Assembly: GCA_014529385.2 (NCBI GenBank) | Contig: CM043956.1 | Coordinates: 91,778,721-91,842,720, forward strand | Direction: 5' to 3' | DNA: 64,000 nt | From: Adiantum capillus-veneris | Taxonomy: Eukaryota; Streptophyta; Polypodiopsida; Polypodiales; Pteridaceae | Part shown: one piece after another, positions 13,358 to 23,211 of the stretch | Layout of the letters: every line of letters begins with the position of its first letter | Position numbering within the stretch: position 1 is the first letter of the stretch | Position numbers and translations under genes: made by a program | The notes under the pieces: generated by a model | What the model saw: only the letters and a program-made list of their open reading frames with translations | Told to the model about the DNA's origin: nothing | The model's database searches: none

Positions 13358-15046
13358 TGTTACCATATACATGTGGTACTGATGTGTGTGAACACACTTA
13401 CGACCGCCAATGCATTTTTTCTCTCACTATAGGAGGTTTTTTTCCCGTGCATTGTATATATGCCCATCACTCTAGGGCGGCTATCTACCTTTCAAGTTCA
13501 CACTAAGAAATACACTCTATGTTGTATACCTTGATATTTCTTCTTCTTCTCCAAGATGTGTGTGTTTTCTTGCAACCCTAATTCCAACAACTTGTATGAG
13601 AGTAGGTTGCATCCTTGTGAGCTTAGTTGCATGTAGCTCTAGTGCACACCTGCTCACTTTCTCCGATTTCTATGCTTTGGCGAGCGTCCATAGGTCTACT
13701 CAGATTTTTCATTTGGGCTCATTTTCGCCTCCGTTTCCACTACAGGCAGTACTATGAAGGCTATTTTGACATTTTGTGTAGAGTTTTGTGAGGGTTGTTT
13801 TCTGCATAACATGTCCCATATAGTCTTCTAGGATTTGTGCTATATAGAACGTGCTGTTTTTGCTTTATTTCTCCTCTTTTTGGGTAGTTTTCACATCAGG
13901 TGCAACATTTACCATGGCTACCAAGATGTTTTTCCATCTCATGAGAAAGATGATATGGACACTTTATTTGCTAGTGTCAAGGATATCAATGAGCAACTTA
14001 TTTCTATAGGTAAAGTCATTTTTGACGGTTCCCTTGTGCAGACTATTCTTGATACTTTTCCAGATTCATACCACACTTTTGCTAGTACTTGGAGACTTAT
14101 GACACAAGGAAATCTAGAAGTTGTCAAGTTTGATGCATTCTGCACATTGCTACTACAAGAATCACTTCGCAAAAAAAAAAAAGGACTAGAGCGTGTAATT
14201 GAACTAGACTTTATTTCTCCTCAAAGAAAAAGTGGTAGCAGCAATGCAACCACTTCTCATGGTTCTTCTACGAGTGTTAATTCACATGTTCCTAATGCTT
14301 TTGCTGGTAGCAATTTGTCTGGGAGTTTGCATGCAAAGGGAGAAAAGAAGATGCATTGCCATTATTGCAAATCTCATGATCACTTGATCACGTAGTGTCC
14401 TAATTTTGAATTCCAAAGAGGCTAAGAAGAAAGAGGCTCGTTCCACTACAAAGTCTAGATCCACTATAAATGCAATTATTGTTGAGTCTTCTAGGAAAGG
14501 AAACTGTGATGTTGATTTTGATGTAGAATGGGCTTTTAATGCAAAGATCACTTTATGATCCTTCTATCCATGATGCATGTTTGTCAGTTTCTATAGATGC
14601 TCATGTGTGGTACTTTGGCAGTGGTGCTACAAAGCACATTAACTCTCAACATAACTTTTTTACCTCTCTCGAGGATGTCCCTTGAGGGAATTCAATCACT
14701 TGTGCCAACAATGCCTCTTATCCGATCAAGGGAGTTGGAAAGATTGTGCTTACTACTACAAATGGAAGTTCTTCATACTTTTTGATGCATTTTATGTACC
14801 TGGGATCAAGAAGAATCTCTTGTTTCTATATACACTTGTATAGTCAAATTTGTGGATGTTATATGTATAATACATGATCTCACTTTTGGTGATGAAAGTG
14901 TTGCATCTGGCATTTTATGTCACGGGCTGTATAATTTCACTTTGTATGACAAGTGTGGGAAGAATTTTACAAATGTCGTTGTGGATTCTAAGGTTATTTC
15001 AAATGCACAACTTTGGCATGCACAATTTGGTCAAATGCACAATTAA
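13358..15046 (+). pseudogene. Copia retrotransposon fragment: leader, gag, zinc knuckle, protease start
   Basis: The leader at 13711-13925 is nearly the same as 63369-63580 ahead of the Copia gag at the window end, so both belong to one family. After the expected gag start (ATGGCT, 13914) the first part of gag is missing; the frame resumes with KDINEQLISIGKVI and TFPDSYHTFASTWR, a typical Copia gag (UBN2-like) C-terminal half. The CX2CX4HX4C knuckle CHYCKSHDHLIT-stop-C carries a nonsense codon at 14393 inside the motif. The protease core reads WYFGSGATKHI where Copia has W-x-x-DSGA-x-x-H, so the catalytic Asp is lost. A GAG-pre-integrase remnant (QLWHAQFGQ) ends at about 15046. Integrase and RT are absent. 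This is a dead truncated copy. Confidence 0.8.
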
Positions 15047-15849
15047 TCCAAGAAGCTTTGAGATAATTATCAGAGGTAAAAATCGTCTTAAGAAACTCGT
15101 GATAATTAGTTTAACTAATTATCTTAGAAGAAAAACACTATTTGTAAGGAAAATTAAAAGGGGGGAAATAGCAAATGAATCCAAAAATCTTTGAGATAAC
15201 TATCAGAGGTAAAATATATCTTCCAAAACCTGTAATAATTATCTTAACTATAGATAATTAGTTTAACTAATTATCACAACAGAAAAACACTATTTTTAAG
15301 GGAAAATAAAAGGGGGAAAATAACAAACTAATTCAGAAAGATTTGAGATAATTATTAGAGGTAAAAATCATCTTAAGAAACTTGTGATAATTATCTTAAC
15401 TACAAATAAATAGTTTAACTAATTATCTAGGTAGAAAAACACTATTTTTAACAAAAAGTAAAAGGGAGAAAATAGCAAATCAATCCAAAAAGCTTTGAGA
15501 TTATTATCAAAGGTAAAACATTTCCTAATAAACCCATGATAATTTTCTTAACTACAAATAATTAGTTTAACTAATCATTTCAAGAGAAAAACATTGCTTT
15601 TATGGAAAAATAAAAAGGGAAAAAGAGAAAATTAATCCAAAAATCTTTGAGATAATTATCAGAGGTAAAAAATATTTTAAAAAACTCGTGATAATTATCT
15701 TAACCTCAATTAATTAGTTTACCTAATTATTTTAGTAGGAAAAACACTATTTTTAAGGGAAAATTAAAAGGGGAAAATAGCAAATTAAACTAAACAGCTT
15801 TGAGATAATTATCAGAGGTAAAGCACATTCTAAAAAACCCATGATAATT
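15046..15849. repeat. 152-bp minisatellite, about 5.4 copies, each with a near-perfect palindrome
   Basis: Units start at about 15046, 15178, 15330, 15482, 15632 and 15786 (last one partial), each opening with aatccaaaaagctttgagat. Inside each full unit is a palindrome with arms like ATAATTAGTT / AACTAATTAT around one base; in the first two units the arms match fully, and later copies have drifted. The first unit lacks about 20 bp. The array starts exactly where the Copia fragment stops and ends where a Ty3 fragment begins. Confidence 0.9.
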
Positions 15850-16515
15850 GGGAATCCTCCTTTGGAAAGGAACTAAAATACATCCAACCATTCTGGATCT
15901 GTGTTTTCCTTAGCGGCGGTTACTTGGAACAATTCTGCGTCTACCGGCTAATCTCTCAAGGATACTTTTGAATAACCCTCAGTGCTTCTGGGCAAAAAGT
16001 CAGCTCCACAATAGAATTTTCCAGGCTTATGGAATATGCAAAATTCAAATTCCATGAGGAACATCATCCATCTAATCAATTGGCCTTGAATAATGACTTT
16101 GTTGATAAAAAACAACAATACCTAATGATCCACATAAAAATGAAACAACTTGCCCAGTAAATAGTGTCGAAATTTAGTTGCACTTAAAACCATCCCTAAA
16201 GCTTCTCTCTCTATAGTCATGTATCCTTGTTCAGCCTGAGTGAATCTCTGACTAGCAAAATATACTGGGTAGTCAGTCCTCCCTTCTAGTTGAGCTAGGA
16301 TTGCTTCCATTGCTAGTCCTGATGTATCGACATGTACATGGAAGATAACTTCCCAATCCGGCTGCTGGAGCACTGGCTTACTGACTATAGAATTCTTCAA
16401 ATTTTGAAAACTCTCCTCACATTCAGTTGTCCAATTGAACTTGTTGGTTTTCTTTGTAAGCTCATACAAGGATAATGCCTTGGAAGCAAAGAGGAATCCC
16501 AAAATCCGAGCCAAT
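15850..16515 (-). pseudogene. Ty3/Gypsy reverse transcriptase C-terminus and RNase H remnant
   Basis: Reading on the minus strand from about 16510: the thumb region (FNWTTECEESFQNLKNSIV), then RNase H with VDTSGLAMEAILAQ, PVYFASQRFTQAEQGYM and TIEREALGMVLSATKFRHYLLG, then FCIFHKPGKFYCGADFLPRS, which matches the family's H-K-P-G-x-x-N-x-x-A-D-x-L-S-R end. The frame is open through most of it, then meets stops near 15930-15950. Neither the RT palm nor the integrase is present. Confidence 0.85.
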
Positions 16516-16549
16516 AAAAGCAAGCAAACCATAAACTGAGCAAAACTAA

Positions 16550-16925
16550 CATTTTTTTTGATATCCTTGTGCAATATATTAGTTGTAATACAAAATTACC
16601 CAAACCATAAACTTTTTTTTTATATCCTTGTAATACAATTTTTTTTGATATCCTTGTGCAATATATTAGTTGTAATACAAAATTACCCAAACCATAAACT
16701 TTTTTTTGATATCCTTGTAATACAATTTTTTTTGATATCCTTGTGCAATATATTAGTTGTAATACAAAATTATGCAAACCATAAACTTTTTCTTGATATC
16801 CTTGTTATACAAAATTACGCAAACCGCAAACTTTTTTTTGATATCCTTGCAATACAAAATTACGCAAACCATAAACTTTGCAAAACTTACAATGTTTTTT
16901 TATATCCTTGTGAAATATATTAGTT
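16550..16925. repeat. Tandem repeat with poly-T and gatatccttg core
   Basis: The core ttttttttgatatccttgtgcaatatattagttgtaatacaaaattacccaaaccataaa is present in about four to five versions, alternating with a shorter form. The long open frames on both strands here are products of the repeat. From 16926 to 17387 I see no gene. Confidence 0.85.
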
Positions 16926-17387
16926 GTATATATTGTCGTGTGTGGTTGTGTAGGTAGAGTACGGCTAGTGTGGTCAGACCTGTTATGGTTATAACTGCTT
17001 GATGGTAATATAAGGAGATGCCGGATGAGAGAGAGGCACACTTGGTTTGGTCGTGTAGGCAGAGTCGAACACACACCACAATATCTTGGATTTTTGTTGG
17101 TTAGAAATACTCCCTACTCAGTTTCTTAACCTATAAAAATAATTTTAAATTGTTCTATCTCTAACACATGCCAAAAACCTTCCATCAACATTGAAATTAA
17201 CCAAAAAGGTGTATTGCATCTACAAATCAAAATGGAGAGTGCAACAAAAAAATACTACCGCGGTAGAATATTTGGGGTAAAAGTTAATAGCCATAAGCAC
17301 ATATCACCGAAAAAACTACTTCTATAAAACCATAGCAAGGACCACAAGCCTTTAAGGCTGCATCAGCACCCGTGAACCTCCAAGTGC

Positions 17388-20300
17388 TTAGACTAACTCC
17401 AATTTTGTTAAAGCCGCCTGATGCATGAACTCATGAGCATGAGGGTCAAGGCCAAGTACTTGCAGAAATATAAAGTAAATGTGCTTACATGGCATATACA
17501 CAAGGCGCTTGCTTTCCCGGTTTTGAAAATCCTCGCAAGTACATCTAGGAAAATCTGACATTGCCACAGAGTATGTCACTCCCTTTGCACTTGACCCCAC
17601 TGTATTAACATAGAAAACATGTGTTTCATTGTAAACCACAATGAACTCTCGCACCAACTTTGCTGCCATGGTTCTACCCACTTCAATCTTGCCATGAAAC
17701 TCCTTTGTTAATCATGATCTCCATGTCACAATCTTTCCATCTCTAAATTTGGGCTGGATGCTGCTAGCAACTCTTTGGTTCAATGGAACTGTTTCATCCA
17801 TTCTTGATGCTGATGTAACTCCTGCTTGCAAAACAAAACCATTGGCTTGCAGTTGTGTTACCTCTTGAGGTTGCAAATTTGTGCCCTCTGCGCGACCACC
17901 CAAACATCGGGAGTTGGACCTGGTGGCCCTTTGACTATGCTGTGAACCTTCTAGGTGTGCATGTTATTGGAGTTACAAAACCAAATGAACCCTTCCACAA
18001 GGCCTCCCAGTTGTGAACTAGATGGAGGATATTTCCTACGACCCCAAAAACAAGGAGTCGACACCCCTATTTTGGCATTCGTTGAACATGCATTAATGAA
18101 TCGCCCACATCGATCTCCATCTTTTGACACCACACCAAAACAAGTCATCTTTCACCAAGGTTCTGTTCTCCTTATTGCCCAAACTGACTTTGCTTCGGGA
18201 TATGGGACATCCTTTGAAGATTTTTTTTTTGTGATGAAGCCCACCAATTGAAGTTGTGATTGTAACATACTCTGGTCTGTGGCTATCCTCCTCCAAGACA
18301 ATATTTGCATTAGCAAAAATTGGCCTCATTTTTCTAATACTCTTTTCTTGGAGTATATTTCTATTCATTTCAGGACTATTGACACCCATTTCATGCATTG
18401 AAGAATGTGTGAGGTCAACTAGTTTCTTTCCAGTTGTTGTAGAAGTAGATGAAAGTTGGGTCATGAAGCGATCTACCAAATCTTTAATGCTGGGACCAGT
18501 GGAGCTCCCAACACCTTTCAAATAGGCATTATAATTCACACTTTGAAGCACAGCTAAAGCCATATCTGCACATGCTGCCCCATACAAACTTATGTAATCC
18601 TTGTAACCAACCGAGGCATGCATACTAGCATGTTTTGACTCAGACAAGTTTGTGTTAGGGACAAAGATACCTGCAACGTCTTGTGATACAAATCTTTCCC
18701 CCCAATGAGGCACTCGTACATCCCACCAAGCCAACCATGTCTCCAATGAACAAATCTCCCCTTCAATGGACATTCTTGTTTTCCAAAATCTTCTAAGATC
18801 TCCATTAAAATGCTCAGCCGCATTCTCTGTAGGTGCAGTTCTCCACTTGCGACACAAAATCTTGTGCTCCTCTTGAAATGCTGGACGGATGCACTTGATA
18901 GTTTGTCGAACCATACTTTGCTCCCAATGAAACAAACATGATCTCTCTTTGTTTGGAGTAGACTTCTTTGCTCCTCCAAAATAAACAGTACGCACAACAA
19001 TCCAATTGGCATTGGCTTCATCTGCCATAAATCCCCTGAACTCTGGCTTATCAAAACCCTATTGCTTAACCACATTGTTCAGCATCTTCCAAAATTCAAT
19101 CTGAGCATATTTATTTTCCACGCTAAACTCAGCAGTTGCAATGGTGAGTAGCTCTCGTACATAAGGGTCATAGACATGCGCTGACATAGTTGGCCATCCT
19201 TGAACACGGTGAACATGATCAAAGTGCACCCACATTTGCTCCAAATTACCTCCAGGATGCATGCGATTCACCAAATCAACTCCACTGCCTGGTCCCTTAA
19301 TTGACATTTTAAATACATGAGGTTGTACTTTATCACCCAATTGGCATGGAAAAAGGATACTATGGATAAAAGGATATCTACACTTGCTTTTCAAGTCAAG
19401 CACTGCCTCAAGACCTTTTGAAGTGCTATTCTTTGATCATTTTGTAGAATCCAAACTTCGTTCGACTCTCCTTTTATTTGATAGGGGATTCATACTGTCA
19501 AGGAATGCAGCAAATTCCAAATCTTCAATCATAGCACTTGCAGTTGAACCTGCTCCAATAAGCTTTTCCATGATAAGATCATTAGAGGTGGCTCGCTCCA
19601 ATTGTTTCACAGTCACCAAAGGGTCCCGACTTGCTCGATCAAGCAACATTTCATCTATGTGACTTTAAACCATCTGACTCCTCCCTTCTGCACATGGATG
19701 ATTATGTTCTCCAAGATGCAAAGCACACCTAGTACAATGATGCTTATCGCTAGGCAAACAATAGTAAATAATTGCAGGACATATTGATACACATTCGGGA
19801 ATTTGTCCACAATGAGTGCATACTAGTGTGCCATACTTAGAAGAGATCAATACTTTAGGACTAGATTTAACAAGCCGACCTCGCCATTGAGACTCATTGA
19901 ACATATTTGAGTGCAAATAAAAGGGACAATCAATGTTGATGCAACGCAAATTCCCAGAGCATCTACTAAATCTGATAATGTCATTAAAACTATCACTGCT
20001 ACAAGTGACATACTCTGTCCACATGTGACTATCATGTCTTTGCTCCATACCACTCATACCTGAAGAATTACCAGATGGCGGTAATTCAAAAGCAATATAC
20101 CCATCATAATGAGCTGGGAGCTCATCAGTACATACCACTTTCTTGGCTGGATGGAGGGCAATTTATAAATTGCTTTGCAATGGCATGCACTTAATCATGT
20201 CAATAACACTCGCATTGATCTCAAAGAGAGGTACTTTCTTGTCTTTCATGTCTTGAGAAACTCTGTCAATTCCAACATCGATATGATCCTCACTTCTCAT

Positions 20301-20546
20301 ATCCACCTTGTAGAACTGGTGTTGTTCATGATCAAGCATAAAAGTTTGCTCACCATCTGATGATATAGTAGCTTCTACCTTGATTTGCGGTCCAGATAAT
20401 GTTAGTGGACAAAGACAGAAATTAGCATCACGAAGTTCAAAATTTTCTTGCAAAGAAGAAACTATCAAAGAATGAATTCTAGTATCAAACATAAGCACTA
20501 GCTTCTGTCCATGCCTTGTACCAAAAACTGTAATGCATCTCCCCAT
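17388..20546 (-). pseudogene. Mutator-like (MULE) transposase with GCM/WRKY-type zinc finger and SWIM finger
   Basis: A transposase of the plant MULE superfamily. Read from 20546 down, it has an uncharacterised N-terminal domain of about 125 residues. Next comes a GCM1/WRKY-like zinc-binding region (CINIDCPFYL ... LVCTHCGQ ... HHCTRCALHLGEHNHPC, about 19700-20000). The MULE core follows: first Asp in SAHVYDPYVRELLTIA (about 19170), second Asp in FMADEANANWIVV (about 19025), and the C-x2-H signature CLFHWEQSM (about 18940). A C-terminal SWIM finger (CTCEDFQ ... MPCKH, about 17480-17550) ends the protein. All main pieces lie in one frame over about 3.1 kb, broken by nonsense codons at about 20161, 19663, 19435, 19057 and 18091. 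The part at 17950-18150 reads better in a second frame. Non-functional. Terminal inverted repeats were not found. Confidence 0.85.
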
Positions 20547-20766
20547 GGGTTAATATGGTGTTTAGCAGAAGGTAAGAATATCAAAGAGCAGTGGCATGGT
20601 TCCGATTGATACAGAGGGTGTAAATAGAATAGATTGATATCCTTAAAATTCTATCCATAACCACAAGCCGCCAGGAATATTGCACGTTCGTGTTCCCATG
20701 AACAACAATTACTATTTTATAAAATAACTCACTATATAATATAGTCACAACATGAATATAAAGTGC

Positions 20767-20897
20767 TTAAAAAATGAGCTTGATTTTCGTTTTAAAAACA
20801 CTAAAAAAGAACCTGTTTTAGTTTTAAAAACACGAAAAAACGAGCTTGCTTTAATTTTCAAAACACTGAAAAAACGAGCCTGCTTTTAGTTCTTTGA
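20767..20897. repeat. Three-copy minisatellite (aaaaacgagcttgctttagtttt unit)
   Basis: Roughly 46-bp units: the phrase gagcttgattttcgttttaaaaacac and two variants follow each other, differing by a few substitutions. Confidence 0.75.
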
Positions 20898-21149
20898 GTT
20901 TTACGATTTTCAGTCAATCGAGCATAATAATGATAACCGAACTTCACCTACCCAGTTAAATGTCCCATGCACAATATCCCATGTCAAAGTTAAGGGTGTT
21001 TACACATTGCTGAGTGTTTTTGGTTTATTAAATTGTAAGACAAGTTTTTGCGTGCTGAAAAGAGTGGTTGCATATTGAGTTTGTTAGAGAGGCCACCAAT
21101 GAAATTAAAAGGATGGGGGTGTGTCAGTTCATGGCTGCTCTTAGTTAAT

Positions 21150-21310
21150 AAAATGGAAAATTACCAAAATACCCCTCCAATTTGCGAGAATTCCCAAAAT
21201 ACCCCTCAAATTTCAAAAATTCCAAAAAAAACCCGAATATTTTGTCACAAACTCCTAAAATGCCCTTCAAGTTTTTCAAAATTCCCAAAGTACCCCTCGT
21301 CGCGAGATTA
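21150..21310. repeat. Degenerate tandem repeat (aattcccaaaatacccctc unit)
   Basis: Four variants of ccaaaatacccctccaattt occur with spacing near 35-45 bp. Open frames on either strand here are artefacts of the repeat. Confidence 0.7.
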
Positions 21311-21737
21311 AATTTCTTGAAAGGCAAAAAAAATTTGTAGCTTTTCATAAGAAGACTGATTGTCTATCAATACAAGATGCTAAAAAGTAGAGTTTAGGTA
21401 TGTTACATAGGCTTTGGAGATGAATTTCGTCTTTATTTTTAGATATAATTGCCCTTTTTGCATGTTAATTTGTGACAAATTACATTCTAAGAACTCAAAA
21501 ACGGATCTAAATTGTCAAAAAAGAATTAAAGTTAGAAAACATTGAACAGTCCAATCGACATAGATGCAAGGGTCATGGTTTCATTATGTGAAAGGGGTCC
21601 TACTGTATTTTTTAAAAGCTAGTAGGTCCCTAATATAATTTTTTAATGCATCTGCTCGCCTCTCTCACAGGAATCTCCTAGGGGGTTTCTGTGCAATTGC
21701 CTTGGCATCGTTTTTGCATCCTTTCACGCTCTCAAGT

Positions 21738-21850
21738 TGTTTGCGCCCTTTCAATGTTTGCGCCTTCTTGCCTGCGCCCTTTCAAGGTTTCTTGCCTGCG
21801 CCCTTTCAAGCCTTCTTGCCTACGACCTTTCAAGGTTTCTTGCCTACTAT
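21738..21850. repeat. 28-bp minisatellite (cgccctttcaaggtttcttgcctg)
   Basis: Four near-identical copies occur in tandem just upstream of the Ty3 RT fragment. The rest of 21311-22030 holds no gene that I can recognise. Confidence 0.8.
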
Positions 21851-22034
21851 GTTAGCTTCAATTAGGTAATCTCTCAAGCCTAGCCCATCATAGCTACTTT
21901 GTCTTCATTGAAAACCTCTACTGTCTCGCCGTTCTTGAATCTCGAGACTCAGGAGCAACTCGAACCAAGCTCGAAGAAGGGAGAAGTGCAACGGTACAGA
22001 TTACACCAAGAAGGTCAAAGAAGAAATTGACAAC

Positions 22035-22680
22035 CTTCTGGATTTATCATAGAGGTAGCCAGTAGTGACTGGTTGTTTCCAACTGTGGTTGTGCCCAAGA
22101 AGAATGGAAAGCTTAGGGTGTGTGTGGATTATCAAAAGTTGAATGCTCAAACAATCAAGGATCCTTTTCCATTACCTTTTACAGACATGCTTCTTGATGA
22201 GATTGCAAGCCATGAGATGTACAGCTTCATGGATGTCTATAGTGGTTATAATCAGCTAAAGATTGCTCCTAAAGATCGGAGTAAAACTACTTTTATCATT
22301 GAATGGGGTCCATTCATGTATCTGGTGATGCCATTCGATCTTTGCAATGCTCCAACAACTTTCCAATGATGTAAGATGGAAATATTCAGCGAATTCCTGC
22401 ACCGATTTCTTGCTATATTTATGGAAAATTTCATGGTGTTTTCAATAGAGGAGAAGCATTTATTATTTCTAAAAATGGTTTTTCAAAGATGTAAGGAAAA
22501 GAGGATCTGTTTGAACCTGTTCAAATATGTTTTTCTGGTCCGGAAGGGACAGCTACTAGGACATATAGTGTCCAAGAATGGCATTGAGATGGCCAAGGAT
22601 AAGATTCAGAGTGTCCAGCAGGCTAAGGCACCTCGCACAACATGAGAGGTAAGTTCATTTCTGGGGTATATCAATTTTTA
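22035..22680 (+). pseudogene. Ty3/Gypsy reverse transcriptase fragment with destroyed active site
   Basis: The palm starts with SDWLFPTVVVPKKNGKLRVC, then DYQKLNAQTIKDPFPLP, SFMDVYSGYNQLKIAP (first catalytic Asp kept) and YLVMPFDLCNAPTTFQ. A TGA at 22367 stands where the family has Arg (F-Q-R-C). The polymerase box that should read Y/F-x-D-D is FMENFMVFS, so both catalytic aspartates are gone. LGHIVSKNGIEM and EVSSFLGY follow, with another TGA at about 22642. No gag, RNase H or integrase adjoins it. Confidence 0.85.
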
Positions 22681-22689
22681 GAAGATTTA

Positions 22690-23205
22690 TTCATATGTTT
22701 GATTTGAGTCTTAGCGTATGGCGAGCGAGATTTTTTGAGTGAAGGAAAATCCGAGCAAATGAAATAAAGAAACGAAATGGGCTTTGATAAGCAAGATGAA
22801 TGAAGATCCTACTTTAATAATAGGAGGATCTTGAATCCCTAAGTAATCATAGCAATATAATTGTTCAAAATTAGACTCTAGATTCTTTTGCGTAGTTGAT
22901 ACTTGATGTCGAGCAATGAGAAACCCAAGCTAGTAGCAAAGATATTACAAACCATGCAATGATCCACAACTACATTCAAGACCATAATTTTATTTTAACT
23001 TTAAATTTTACGGAGCAATCTAATGCAAGTCAACAATGCTCATACATCTACAAAGTTTCTAAACTATACTAAGAGAGAATTGCCATATCTTATACAAAAA
23101 AAGAGAGATTTCTTTAGAGTTGTAAGATAACAAGTGGAATAATTAGTGGAATATAGAGAATAGCATGTCGTGCCTTTGCACTCTAATAACAACAAGAAAT
23201 TCTAT
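22690..23205. other. No recognisable gene
   Basis: AT-rich; no domain-bearing ORF and no clear repeat. Confidence 0.5.
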
Positions 23206-23211
23206 GGTTCT

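Noticed and set aside
15046-15849. Regularly spaced repeats that could suggest a CRISPR array
   Set aside because: The units are 152-bp tandem copies that diverge throughout, without short exact repeats and unique spacers. The context is a plant genome.
16397-16923. Repetitive ORFs of up to 126 codons on both strands
   Set aside because: Caused by the tandem repeat at 16550-16925, with no protein-like composition.
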